From Schistocephalus solidus (Eukaryota; Platyhelminthes; Cestoda; Diphyllobothriidea; Diphyllobothriidae): a stretch of 64,000 bases of DNA. Of this stretch, positions 35,690-48,880 are shown piece by piece. Positions within the stretch are counted from its first letter, which is position 1; each line of letters starts with the position of its first letter. A program made the translations under genes and the position numbers. The notes beneath the pieces are model-generated. The model saw only the letters and a list, made by a program, of their open reading frames with translations. It ran no database searches and was not told the DNA's origin. The stretch is taken from positions 62,001-126,000 of the forward strand of contig WEDG01004256.1 in assembly GCA_017591395.1 (NCBI GenBank), in the 5' to 3' direction.

Positions 35690-36245
35690 CGCGAGGGTAG
35701 GCAACTGTGACCGAATTTTGGCCCCAGCACAGACTTTCAAAGACGGGCATGCGTGCGCCCACGTAGTAAGACCTGCAAAGAGTTACGGCGGTGGTTCACT
35801 CCTCCGGCTCTCGTCGGTGTTTTATGAAGCCACCACCACCACCACCTCTGGGAGGGAGGTCGGGTCCCAGGCCGCGTCTCGCAAGCGTTAGTGTGTGCGT
35901 GTGTGCCGCTGCCTGACCCCACCACGTGTGCTAGATCGCCAACCCGGAGCGCAGAGTGGCGGTTCGCAAGCTCTCCGGACCACCCAAGTCGCACGGGGCC
36001 GCCAGCACACACACCCACACCCACACACAAATACACACATACAAACACCGATTCGTGAGCCTGCAAGCCCACGCTGCCGGATTTTATGTGATGGATAGCT
36101 GCGGCCAGGCGAGGAACTCTGAGGCCAGCGTGGGCAACGGCGATACTTTAGGGAGGGGACTAACTGACATGGTTAAATGCCTGGTACAGTGGAGGAAGAC
36201 CTTGTTTTGGCGGCAAGGCCATCTGGGGTCCGGGTGCAGAAAAAT
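35690..36245. promoter_or_regulatory. GC-rich, CpG-dense island (candidate promoter or 5' exon)
   Basis: Visibly richer in G+C and CpG than the surrounding AT-rich DNA, with a (CCA)n patch near 35830 and a (CA)n patch near 36006-36040. A small open frame begins with ATG at 36091 (MDSCGQARNSEASVGNG). It could be the 5' region of a plus-strand gene, possibly the DOCK gene whose recognisable exons start 14 kb downstream, but nothing ties them together. Confidence 0.25.
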
Positions 36246-36261
36246 AATTTGGACGACCAGC

Positions 36262-36420
36262 TTCCTCCTCCTCCTCCTCCTCCTCCTCCTCCTCCTCCTC
36301 TTCCTTCTCCTTCTCTTCTTCTTCTTCTTCCTCATCATCTTCCTCCTTTCCCCAGTTTTCTCCTCTTTCTCCTTCTGTGCCTCTTTCTTGTTATCCTGCT
36401 CCTCCTCTTCCATAAGTATA
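36262..36420. repeat. Pyrimidine tract with (TCC)n core
   Basis: About 160 bp almost purely C/T on the plus strand. It begins with roughly sixteen CTC/TCC triplets and then becomes irregular CTT/TCC. The proline-, leucine- or arginine-rich frames it produces in several phases are not proteins. Confidence 0.9.
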
Positions 36421-39400
36421 GCCTTCGTACTCCTCCTTTAGAAGTGGACGATCAGGAAAAAATTTCCACGAGATCCTCACCCACGTTATTCCTCACGATC
36501 ATTCATAGAAATGTATGCTTTGACTATTTACAAAGATCCTGTATGCATTAATGTTTTGGTTGCCATGTTAACAACCAATCAGCATGTTTGCAATAACTGA
36601 CTAACGGGAAAAGTCACTTCGTGTTTTAGCGAATTCCCTCTAATGGGTATACGAACATCAGGACAAACATGCTATAGCAATGCATATTTAACGCATTAAA
36701 CTCATTCACAACACATACACGCACCTGCATGCACACAGTCGTTACTAATATTCTAAAGATGACTTTGGTCTGTTTAAGTTCTGATATCTACTTCCGCTGT
36801 CAAAGCATGGGCGCACACTATCACCGAAAGTTGGCGTGGCAACTAACAAATCCGATTTATGCTAGTCAGTAAATTTAGGCTAGTTTGTTTACACGCAAAC
36901 AGTAACTTTGATGAAATCGTGGTTGACATTAGCGTAAAACCCTGAAAATGGCTTACAGGAACACACGCACACGTACAGACACACCCCACTAGCGGACGTA
37001 GCTTTTTACTGGTCACAACCTTGGGTGTTGATATGAAGACGCCAAACGCGTGTGCAATTCACGATTGAAGCATTCGTTTTTTTCATCTGACTGTGGCCAC
37101 ATGCGTAGTATTCAATAAATGTCGATTCTCATACAAAAGCATGCAGTTATAGAATATTCGTTGAGTGACCTTCAATCTATTGAAACAGCTTTCTTTTTTT
37201 ATTAATATCAACTCCGGATGCATACCAAAACAGTTCAAAATATTTTATTGAAAAGATCCAGTAGTACCTCGATTGATAGCGAGCAACTAAAATTCGGGTC
37301 TTTAGTTCTAAAACATGAACAGTTTTGCCTTTTGTCATTTTCACATAGTGGGTTGTTCCTGGTTGGCCAAAAAGTGGAAAAAACCGGCACAAACATGCAC
37401 GTAGGATTCCACTGCCTGATGGATATAAAATCTTGCCAAACTTTTACAGAGAATGCTTTAGTTTAGGCAAAACCTACATAGCAACTGACCAAAATCATTT
37501 TATTTTAGCAAACTGGAATGGTGTAGGTGCGGATTTCGACGCTTAAACGCGGTTAGTACTGGAATTCACACCTACTGGCAGAAAAGGAGTAATAATTCTC
37601 GCGAGGCGGTCAGCCAATAGATTTCACTTTATTTCTAAAAAAATTCTAATTTACGACTCCCATAGTTTCGAGAATTAAAAGGAAAGTAGTTTCCACATTA
37701 CTTTGAAGCTGTTGAGCCTATACAAGAGGACAATGAACTGGGGTGCACTTCGATGTGAAATCAGATCAAATTTGCCTTAAGTTTGTCCTAGACAGCCAAA
37801 ATATACACAGTTTGGACACGTCTACAGACACATTTATACAAGTACACGTTCCAAAGACTTTGGCTATTTGCATTAATGCTTACCAGCTTAAAGCCAAAAC
37901 AGCTGTCTCGTTACTTTCCTTCGGCCATATCATGAAACCCTACAGAGAACGCGATGGAACCCACCAAGGAGCAAAATTAACTGTATTTACACGTGGAACT
38001 GGAACTAATTCGACAAAAGACACACCTTTTTTAGTTAGTGCCTGCGTCAGAACTACAGGAAATACATTGTAATTTTTAATTTACCTTATTGACTATCACC
38101 ATGGCATTTTTCAGCAATAAATTGGTATCCTACTGAGATTGGTAGATTTAACACAAGTTTTTACATATGAAAGGAGATTGAAATTAAACCCAGGTTTCAC
38201 GAAGATTTCTGCCTACTACTGGGTATACACTCTTTTGTTATCGTGGACTAATCTCGTGTATATAATCGCTTTTGAAGGGTACGTCTGCTTCTAAGGCAAG
38301 CAGTGATGTTGTTCACGGAAAAATAAAATCCCAAGTGGATACCTTTTCAGCGTGTAAAGGTTATTACTTTTCCTCTAAGCTTCCCGTCTAACGCTGGAGT
38401 ATGGCGAAGTAGTATTATGGAACAAAACAATGAAAAATGCACAAATATATAATTGAAAGGTTTAAGAATCTACACCTTGGTAGCAAAGATAGTGGTACTC
38501 TTTAATTTCTCACGCAAATCCACAATATTTTGTCTTAAAATGGATGTACAAAAGGTGGACTTCTGTAGGTGTGTGTACTTTCTAATTGGATGTGCAAAAT
38601 TATTGCATTTTGCAAAAACTACTTTCCCACTATTTCGGGGCAGGCAAGCTGTGCCAGGCCCCAAAGAGTTCAGAATTTACCGAAAGATAATTAAATATTG
38701 AGGTATGGCATACACCTTGTACACAAAAGCAGATCTGATGACGAAAAACTGAGTTCTGTTTGCCTCAGAGTTTTCTGTCGGTGTTTTCAACTTCAGGGGT
38801 GAAGGGGGCAATACAGGATAATGCAACAAATGATGCCTGATTTGCCTAAATTTTGCCTTGAAAAATTGACCGAAGTTAGTCCGCATCCGCTATCATACAG
38901 TTCCTCATCGGATACGCGGGTCATCACGAACTTTCCAATTATTTCTTCCGGTTCAGAGGGCCTCCTTACCCCTTTTTATTTACGCAAGTTATGCTTAACA
39001 ATTGGAGGAAACTTACAGGTGCCTATAACTTCCTACGTTCATCCCTCTCTGCATTATTCGAGTTTACGACTGACGGCTTTCTTCCAGCGATAACGACATT
39101 CAGAACCAAGGCAAGAAAGGTTAAAAAACCACTGGTAGTTTATGTATCCCCGTCAGCCAGCCACACAAAATCTCCGTCCCGAAAACTCTGATTCCATTTG
39201 GTAATTAGGATGAAAACTCAAAAAAAGTAAAACCGCAGAATCACGTTCTTTCGACAGTGATCAAGAATATTCAAAGGTGTGTAAGCCTGACGTTCACTGG
39301 TTCCCCTGATTTCACGGTGGAATACGAGAATTTTGTGTTGAACAGCAAATCCGCCCTAAAAACCCATCTCGGAGGGTAGCTTTCGGACGCACGTTAAATA

Positions 39401-42400
39401 ATAAGAGGCAGTATCAATCAAATCAGCGCAGATTTGGGCGTCAGCTTTTGGATTTTTGGCCGTCTTCATCCAGGCATACTCCAAATCCAGGCCGGCAGTT
39501 TAAGGCCACCTGCAATGGCTCTAGAAAGGCGTTACAAAACCAAGCAGAAGCGGCCATAGTGCTTTCAACAGATTGCGTTGATCGCTGAAAGCCAATGCGA
39601 CTTGGTTTCACTAGATGAATTTCGAGTGGTTCGTATGAACTTGTTCAAGCCTAATCTCACCAGTTCAGTGTGGCTAAAACCACCAACGCTTCCCTTCCGG
39701 TAGATTGAGTAGGATAGCACAGCATGCGAGCACGGAAAGGCCGGGAGGGCAGGGGGTTATGATGATGAGAGGATGAAGATGAGGGCCCAGCGGTTCCCGA
39801 GTTGGCAGTTCGTCAGTGCGCGTATGCGTGTGATGGTGTGTGTACTTTGGCATGAAGTACCGTCCACGGTGCCGGGGTCACGTCCATCCAGCTGCGGAGA
39901 ACCTTTGCGGGTGTGTGCGCACGTTAACGGCGGAAGGAGGATGACCCATCAAAACGACCAAAATAACGGCTTTCTCATCTTTTTTTGTGTCTTGATACAC
40001 TGAAAATGGCTACTGTAGGGGCCTCCGATACTGCCCCTGTAACATTCACACTCGCATTGTGTACATGTTTGGACAGGATAAACAAAGCAGAAGTGGCTGA
40101 GAGCGGTCTACTAATTTACCTCTTGGTTCACACGATGAACGGAAACGGGGCAGGAGGCACGACCCTGAACAACGAACAAGTTTTGGACATTTAGGAGTGG
40201 CTTTGTTGGCATGAAAAACCAGCTGGTCTTCTGCGATTACTCGCCAGCCAAGGCGTCTTTCACCTCCAGGCACATGACACTTCGGAGGTGTCGACAGACG
40301 CGCTCCTTGATCTCACGATTTCCTAAAACATTAAACTTTCAAGAGGATCTTAAAACTAGGCCCTGCTATTTTTAACATCGCCTCGCCTAACCTGCCGATG
40401 AGGTTTGGAAAACCATCTAAATCCCCGAAAGCCTAAAATACAGACTCTTGCGGTATGGGTGGGGCTCGGGTCTTTGTAAACCACGGAGCCGCAAGCATTC
40501 TTTCCCAACTTACGATTGAAGCTGTTCTATGTTATCCACTGTAACGATACAGTAAATCAAAAGTAATATTTAAAAACCGATTTCCAACTGGCAATTCGTT
40601 CACCAAAAGTACTGTTTTCGGTTGAGAAGCCGGATGAGAACGAGAGTTAAAGTTTGTTTCATAAAACTAATGTCAGACTTCCACCTGTTAAAGCTTAAAC
40701 ACCCTAAAAATGATTTCAATTACCTATGGTTTTGTTCCAGGATCATGCTAGAGGTGACATGGGATGAAGCTAATTGAGCGTCAGTGCTAATATTTAGGGG
40801 GAAGGGGTGGAGACAGAGCTATTCTGATTACGAGGCCTATATTGAAAGCGGCTTCAAATCTCCGGATCACTCGAAGAAAGTATAAACTACAGTTTCATCG
40901 GAACTTAATGCGTGCAATTGAACGAGTTTTTTGGAAAAAGGCTTTTCTGGCGGGGTTCGAATGTTAATACGAGCAATACAATTGAAATCCATAAGCTTCA
41001 GCACCATAACAATTTAATATTTACAAGCTACTAACAAACATTCAGTACTATACACATACTGAACTATTTACCATACTGCTAGCGCTGTCAGTATGATAAA
41101 TAATTCAGTAAATGATAGAATTGTTGAGAATAATGAAATTGTAAAATAGTAGGTTTTCAAGTTATGATGATAAACATCTCCGTAGATTTCAATATGCGCT
41201 ACCCTAATAGTGGAGACGTTTACGAAGGATGTTTATCCATAGAAATGTTACATTTTTTGAAATGGTAGTGTACAAGTAACTTTTCAACGAATATTGACTT
41301 TAAAAAAACTGTGCGGACCAAACAATCTAGCGAAAAATCGGCATACAGATAGCAGACGGTTCGTACTATTAGATATATGATAGATTCGAATTAAGCACAA
41401 AAACACGCTGAACCTCTCAAACTTTCCGTTTTAAGCGATGGTTCAACACCTAATCCGAAAGAGACACCGGGTGAGATGACCTTCGCTAAATTTTGCATAG
41501 AAAAATGCGTTTTTGTGTAGCATACAGAACCGGTCGTGTGGGCAGTTTTGAAAGAGATCAGAAAAATAGTACCTGTCATAAATGTAACTAACTATAAATG
41601 TGAATAAATGCGTAGTCGTGTGCTTACCCTGGTTACTTATGGATGACCTTTCAGTTTCAAATTGGCGGAACTTTTTTTGTTCGCACAGAAAATTAACCAT
41701 GCAAGCCATTGCAATTTTCATCAATAATTGTAAAAAGGAAAATTTGTGTCATAATTTTATGACACGTGCTCGGTCGCAAAATGTCGCGAAAATCACAGTT
41801 GCCAATAATATAACTTCGAGCAGAGGCTCCGAAACGTTTGAAACCACACTGAGATAACATCATTTGAATATGCTCAATGAAAACAGAGGTATTTCCAGTT
41901 AAAACATCTGCGTGTGGAAATATCAAAATTTTCAGAATAACCATGTGCACCTCACGTAGCAAAAATTTTTCGTGAGGGAATAATTCATTCTGCTCCCCAA
42001 AATTTTGCAGATTATAATTAGAGTAACTACTCTACACCATACAATATGAAATGCCTGCCCACATTGCACAGCAGGCAGTTCACCAAACCACCCCAAACAA
42101 TTCGAACTAAGAAAGCCTACGGAAACTTAGAGAAGGTCCCAGCATGGAACAGGCCAGAAAACATGTCCACTTTATACATAGATGCCAATGAATGATTGTC
42201 TCTGTCTCTAGTGTTATTTAACGATGATGGGTAAAGAAAAAAGTATATACCTGTAGAATACACTTAACACCACATGGAATGGTGTGCCATGAACTAGCCT
42301 AATCACAAGATGAAAGGTAACAAATTCCGCTTTGTATCGGAGCTGATGTTCTGCATCCCATACGGACGATTGTATGCGAGTAAAGATAAGTTATTAATAA

Positions 42401-45074
42401 AATGTTACCAAAAAAGTCGCATACGGCAAATGATCTTTTCAGTAATATCTGCTTTCGTAAACTACTGGCACGTCCATCCCACCCTTCTGTCTCTATTTTC
42501 GTCTTTAACTCTTTTTGACATTTTTCCGTACTCACGTTGTCATAAAATACCGTTTTTACGACACTTATCCCTTCGGACAGCTTTTTACAGTGACATCTTG
42601 GTTAGGGTTTGTCAGATATTACAGGCAGGCTGACGATCAAGCCATTCAGGTTATTTTTAACTTTGCATATAAACGAGGATGTTTAAGTTATGCCCAAAAT
42701 ACCCATATCTCCAGACACACCGCATAAAACATATAAATTTGTTGAAATGTGGACGGAACTTAATATAATATTTGCGCTAGTCATACTGTCCCTTTTTCCT
42801 TATGCTTCAAAAGTTCTAATATTTGCTTTGCCTTTCGTTTTTAACTCTTATTACATAACTGCTCGGATTATGACAGCGAAATGCGAGTTCCGGTTAACAG
42901 CTGATCAGACCCGATAACGTAACCTACAATTTTAGGCACCTAGCGTTTCCACTTTACCGTCAATGGCTGCGAAAATTGAGGTAGTGAACTCACAAGATAC
43001 AGTTTACTCCGCAAATACAGTTGCCAAAATTAACAACTAACACATTCATCGAGGAATTTCCTACTCGAATCGTTAATTACTTGGTCGTCTTTACCAACTG
43101 AATATATGCGAAAACATATGGGGGAGCTGTTAATTTTAGTAGGTGTGGTTGCGGTGTGGCTTCAATAAATAAATACGGTGCACACTATGCAGTCGATGCC
43201 TTTACCTGTGGCTGTCTCCAGTGATAGTTTCAAAGTTGAATCCCAAAAGTCAGGCAACTAAAATTCATCGTCTAGTTACAGAATCCTTACTTCTCAGGTG
43301 CACAAGCTGCTACAGGGAAAAACACGTTACGCACAACAACAGAACATACTTGCTCGCATTTTAAACTATAAATTCCAAAAAAAACCTGGAAGTACTCAAA
43401 ATTAATACTATTGCATACACTGAAATAGATGATGAAGGAGGAAAAGAAGAAGAAGACATGACACTTCTGACTATTGGCGGAAAGTCTAACTGTTTGAGCC
43501 TTCTAGCTCTTGAGAGAGTTTTCTTTTCCCACATAACGTTTTGTTCGAATTTTTAACATCTGAATCGCGTTTTGTCCTAAGAAGTATTCCGGTTGTGCGC
43601 AGTTCACAGGGTTAAAGTTTCGTTACATATTATATGAGCTAGGTCTTGAAATTGCGACCCTTCTCCCATTCGGTGCATGGATTATTAGTATAAGTATCAG
43701 TATTAGAATAAGTTTAAAGAAGTCAGTTTTCGAGAATTTTGATATTAAAAATCCAAATATTCACGTTTATGGGCAATTGCGCGAAAACTTTGAGGCACAC
43801 CTGAGAACGTCATCTTCCATGTTCGTCGGACAAGATTTTGTTCTGCTCACCTGTGTGGTCACTTACAGATGCTGTGAGATAGAAATGTTGGAACATAGCT
43901 CGTTCCTTTCAATTTAAAATTAGGCTCAGACCGGTCGAATACACTTCGACCGTCCGTGTGCAATAGAGACGGTAGCGTACATACACTGTGGCGGGGTACG
44001 AGATAGCTAACAAGAGAAAGTAAATGTAGCCTGATTTTCCATCATAATGCAGTTACGTACGTGATCCCCCGGTTACCCAAAAATTTTTTCAAACCTCGCG
44101 TACGGACAGCGATCCGGTAAATGTTTATTTCAGGCCTTGAAATGGATTGTCCTAGGAAGTAATTATTGTCCCACACGAGGATTATTTAAATTATGCCTTA
44201 TTGCCTGTGCGGGTCCAGATGAACCACGGTGACTTAAGCTATTATTATGCCCCCCATAATTCTACGGTCCACATTGCGTGATCTCGTGGATTTTTTTCTA
44301 GCGATGTGCTGTTAACAATTTTCAGTAAGTTAAAAGTACTTTCTTTTGTAACCAGTTTTGCATTAGGAGAGTCTTATTGTAAGTTTGGTATGGTCTGTTT
44401 TAACTCCTAGTTGACGTGCGTTTAATCCATGTTCTTCGGTTTTAGCATGCTTCCCATTTCCACTTTCTGCTTTTCCAGTGATAAGAGTGTGGGGCCCAGG
44501 TCGTGCAGGTTTTAAACTGCTGAAGATTACTCACTGCTACCTGTCTTGCACTAGTAACCCCTTTACATCTTTCTGCTGAACACTCCACTGCTCTGCTCAG
44601 GCTTAAAACCGGGGGTTAGTTAAGCAGGAAAGGAAAACTGGAGTAAAAATTCCTTAAGATCATCCCAGACCACAGTCATTTATTTCTGGCTGCCTGATGT
44701 TTCATGCAACATAAGGAACATGTTCGAATGAGGGCCCAATTGGTTCCTTAAATGGAAACTCAAGCTGCACCGAAATAAAACCTAAAAAATTGATACTCAC
44801 ATTTGTTTACACCAAAGTGCAGAGTATGGTGTCTAAGGTAAATGAACTGAAATTTACCATCTTTTACACTTACCACGTTGGTATCTCTTTGACCATAACG
44901 TGGTCGTTTGAAAACGTGGATGACGACAAATTGGTATTACCGGGATTTCAGTTGTTTTTGATGAGATAAGAGAAGGCGTCAGGGAGAAGCATGTGTCACA
45001 TACGTAACATACAGACTGCTTGCGTCAGAAAAAAGCAGCAAAGTTTGCACGCAGGGCCCAGGCAATTTTGCTCA
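36421..45074. other. Long non-coding stretch with unassigned frames
   Basis: Plus frames at 37218-37466 and 37743-38072 (109 codons) and at 38821-39093 have fairly protein-like composition. I recognise no domain and find no paired splice sites that extend them. They could be exons of an unrecognised gene or chance. Nothing else found in about 8.6 kb. Confidence 0.4.
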
Positions 45075-45835
45075 CTTTAAAGGTACCCGGATCACATAGG
45101 CTTGAGTCTCTGACCATCTATCAACATCCGAGAATTGAACCCAAAGCTGATGCTCACCTGTTAGAGGAGCTTTAAAGAGTTGCTAATCGGCCTGACGTCT
45201 TGGTCATGGGTGAGTCTAATACACAGCTCATTGACTGGAGTTCAATATAAGAACGTGATACAGAACTAGCCTTCTTTTGACGTTTATTGGATCTGGCACG
45301 TCTTTTTTACCGCGAGGGTGCGTGAAGGGCAGCAGTCAGACTGCCCCTACCTGGTGCCCATGAAATCGCTGGATAGCGTTGATGAGGTGCAAGGTGTACC
45401 CCCTTCCCCTAGTTGGAAGGGATTACTTCTTACTTCACTGGAACTGTTTAGTCTTTTCGGTGCCTGAACAGCCTACCATCAGAGTTTGGCCTGGTGAATT
45501 AGATCAACTACAGGCCAAAATCAGCAAAAAAACTTTGAAGCAGATTTTTCCGGCAATATAGCAGAGGAGTAAGAATGTTTCAGTGAGTTATTGCATATTC
45601 TCCTCAACAACCAATATCAAATTTCCCGGAAGAGGCTAAAACAGACCTCAGTGGCTGATACAGGCGTGGATAAATTAGTGAATAAAATGCAGAGATTATG
45701 TAGTAAGTCTGTCGCTGATGGTAATCCTGTGTCCATAAAAGCATATAAAGCACAGATAAACCAGCTCAAGTGACTTTTCCTCAGAAAACGGCAAGATTTC
45801 GAAAAGGACCAACTGTTCACTGATATTGTTATAGT
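45075..45835 (+). mobile_element. LINE fragment A (CR1-group), endonuclease C-terminal part and linker
   Basis: Reads RPDVLVMGESNTQLIDWS, matching the GDFN-x-x-x-I-x-W block of apurinic-like LINE endonucleases (D replaced by E). Later come AFF-RLLDLARLF and, after frame changes, LLHWNCLVFSVPEQP, which corresponds to the segment after the endonuclease SDH motif. A degenerate linker follows. Multiple stops. It ends where fragment B begins, and both cover part of the same domain, so they are separate insertions on the same strand. Confidence 0.7.
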
Positions 45836-45839
45836 AACT

Positions 45840-48685
45840 TAAACATAGGCAAACCTTCCGTAGCTGACTTGGAATTCTCTCTTATTGATTATAATTATAC
45901 TCGAAATGATCGTCGAGAGAGCCATGGGGGAGGAAGGTGTATCTATGTTAAACAAGCACTGGTATTTTAGCCCTAAGACCATCCACAATTTACCGCGGTT
46001 GAAGGGAGCTGTTGGCTTCGAATTGCCCTAAAAAATAAGTACACTTTATTTGTAAGCTGTGTCTATCGCCCACCCTATGCCAGTGAGTATTACGATGTTT
46101 GTCTCTCACAGACATTTCATGCCGCGGCTGACTTAATTTTTCAGTATTGTTTGATTGCAGGTTATTTCAACCTTCCTGAAGTTCCATGGTTTCCACCTTC
46201 TGGCCCTAGAAAGTTTGAGGACTTACTCAAAGCCGTAGACATCACGATGTGGAATCAAGCATACTTTATCTAATCTTCCGCAGAGGTTGCCTGTCATTGA
46301 TAGTGTCATCTTTAGGCCACTTACGAGTTCAGACCATGACACCCTTGTTTCTACACTACAATTCAAAACTGATAAAACCTTTTCTAAAAAATAAAACCTC
46401 TTTGATTTCCGATAAGCCCTTTCGACAGTGTAATTGATACATCTTAATTCCCACGACCTGTCTTGTTTCTTTTTATGTTAGGATGTGAATACCTGTATAA
46501 GTATGCTGTATGAAGTTTTAGAACCATTTATTTCTCGTTTTGTTCCTCGTAAGAAAATAAGGACTATCACGACTGAGGTTTATCTCCCTTTATCTTTTCG
46601 CCGTCACTTACGTAAAATCTCTCGTCAATTCCATATGCAAAACGAAATTTCCATTCGCCCCTCGATTTAACGTATCTTTGAGCCGGCTCCGAGGCTGCCC
46701 AAAGAAAATTGACTAGCCAATGAGGTCAATTATTTCAAAAAAGCGTTTGTGTAATATCACGAAGATTTTTCACGCCCGGTAAGAACACTTAGAAAACACG
46801 ACACCCCGGCCTTCGAGACGCCCTTGGAAATCCCATAGTTGATGAAAAGTTGAGGGCTGATAGTTTTAACGTTTTTCCGGCCAGAAAATTTATTGAAAAT
46901 TCAACTTCTCCCATCCCGACCATCGGGGGTGTGACCAGTGCTGTCCTCGAAATCATGAATTTTACCCTCTACAACGTAATCGTAGTATTTCGACGTTTTC
47001 GTCAATCTCATGGTCCTGGACCAGATGGCGTCCCGGTCAGTATAATAAGGGTGGATGCTAATGATATTTTCCCGCCACTTCTGTGTATAATATTTGATCT
47101 AGCTCTGGAAAGTGAAACCTTGCTTAGTGTGTGGAAGGAATCGCTTATTCTGCCTATCCCCAAACACGGCCAATCTACGTCATTTGATGAACTTTGTCCA
47201 ATAAACACGCTGACGGCAGCTTCAAAGTTCTTAACGACCTTAATTAAAGATAAGATGATGTATCCCTTAACCGAGATAACCTTCTGAGTGCGGCCCAGTA
47301 TGGTTTCCTCAAAATGAGGTCTTGTGACACCTATAAGCTCTCTTTCTTTGATCATGTTATACAATCTAGGGACAATGGTTTTACACTTTTCATAGTCTAT
47401 TCCGATTTCACGAAGGCTTTAATCGTGGTGACCATGCCCTCCTTCTCATGTAGATTTCTTCTTCCAGTGTACGTGATAAATTTATGAACTGGATATTTTC
47501 TTACTTGGAATCTCGCACACGGCATTTTAAGTTCTCATTGTTACCTGCGACACCGCGCGTGTAAGGAGTGGAGTTATTCAGGGTAGTGTGCTTGGCCCGC
47601 TATTATTTTGCTTTTTTATCAATGATGAACCGGGTTTATTTCAGAATGGTGGGCCATTTATGTTTACGGATGAGTTGAAAGTCGCCTATCGATACAAGTC
47701 GGTAAGTCACAACATCATGCTTGAACTCTTTAAAAACGATCTTAAGGTCTTTACCCAGTGCTGCTACACATGGCGCCTTCCCTTCCTTTGCACGAGTGCT
47801 CTGTTATGGTTGTTTGCCACGATCTTCAACCTCAGCTTAGCATAGATGGTCACAAGCCAAATGTGCCTGAAGATGTTAAGGATCTGGGCATAACATATTC
47901 TAACAGCCTTAATGTTACAGAGAATTGCGACCTGATTTTCTCCAAAGCACACAAAACTATCAAGTTTATCCCCCGAAATTTTAAAAATATCGATATTGTA
48001 CTCTGCCCTTATAAAATGAAAGTTATGCCTGACCTAGAATACTGCTCTTTTCTATTTATCCTCCTGAGCGTTAATGAACGGAAGAAAATAGAATCAGTCC
48101 AAAATTTCTTTACTAAAAGAATTTTACCATCTGAGCACCGTAAGCTGACGTATTAAGAACGCTGTGGGTTTGCAAACATTGATCCCTTATCGTTACGCCA
48201 CTTACAAAAGGGACGCTTTCTACTTTTTAAACTTTTAAAACAACTATCAGGAATTCTGGGTGCCAACGCGGTCGAATCTGTCTTCCGGCTTGATGGAGTG
48301 CACAGCATCTGAGCCCGATCCCAGGTCTTACCTTGAAGGTGATGGTGACATCTATGCAGCCGGCAACCAGTTAATTCTTCAGGAAACAACGAGCAACCGT
48401 CCACGGACACCATCTTGCCTGGTGCAGAATCCCGATTCCTTAAAAAAAACAGAGAGACTGTACGCAAACTGCACTTGTGCTAGCATTTTCTAGTCCTGAA
48501 TTGCTATCATCTCATGGGGAGCAATTTTTCTCCTGAATAACATAAAGTTAGAAAAATCACTAATAAATATATACGTCCAAGGTTTTTTTCACTGCTAGCC
48601 TGATATCCACTGCACATTTCGTTTGATATTGCCTGTAAACTGGCCTTAAATACAATTCTTTCTTTCTTTCTTTATTTATATTAAG
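45840..48685 (+). mobile_element. LINE fragment B (CR1-group), endonuclease and reverse transcriptase, degenerate
   Basis: Endonuclease: SHGGGRCIYVKQ, LFVSCVYRPPYASEYY, CLIAGYFNLPEVPWF (GDFN changed to GYFN) and SSDHDTLVSTLQ. Reverse transcriptase: HGPGPDGVPVSII, QYGFLKMRSCDT, IVYSDFTKAL (motif A), GVIQGSVLGPLLF (motif B) and FTDELKV, where the catalytic FADD has become FTDE. Then DVKDLGITYSNSLN and a CR1-like C-terminal tail. It ends in a short (TTTC)n tract at about 48657-48672, typical of target-primed 3' ends. Stops and frame changes throughout, so it is inactive. The 5' end is truncated inside the endonuclease. Confidence 0.88.
46850..47287 (+). pseudogene. LINE B reverse transcriptase, N-terminal palm region
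   Basis: Longest open piece (145 codons) of fragment B. It contains GPGPDGVP, the template-grip motif of LINE RTs, followed by WKESLILPIPKHGQSTSFDE and LTAASKFL, which match the W-x-x-x-x-(I/V)-x-P-I-x-K-x-G block and the R-P-I-x-L-L block (here C-P-I-N-T-L). The frame is lost at 47288, just before the fingers/palm motif A. Confidence 0.8.
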
Positions 48686-48689
48686 CTTT

Positions 48690-48880
48690 GGAGCATCACG
48701 CGAGCTGAATTTTGCCGTTAACGAGAACAAGTGTCATATTCTACGAGCCGTCAGAACCAGTTCTCCAAAAATCGTGGTTTACAGTCTGACTATTATACCA
48801 CTTCAAGAACTGGATGCGTAGAAGGGCTTGGGAATGTTGATCACAAACTCGCTTAAACCCTTGCGGCAATTCTAAAAGTA
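48690..48880 (+). mobile_element. LINE fragment C, RT C-terminal piece
   Basis: Reads FAVNENKCHILRAVRTS, then a stop and KGLGMLITNSLKP. This is the N-x-x-K-C followed by K-x-LG-V/M-x-I arrangement seen after the RT catalytic core in CR1 and related LINEs. A third, independent piece immediately downstream of the (TTTC)n end of fragment B. Confidence 0.55.

Noticed and set aside
36084..36551. Arg/Lys-rich and Pro/Leu-rich open frames on both strands
   Set aside because: They are translations of a (TCC)n pyrimidine tract.
37743..38072. 109-codon plus frame as a host gene
   Set aside because: Protein-like in parts, but no domain, no partner exons and stops immediately upstream; left as unassigned.
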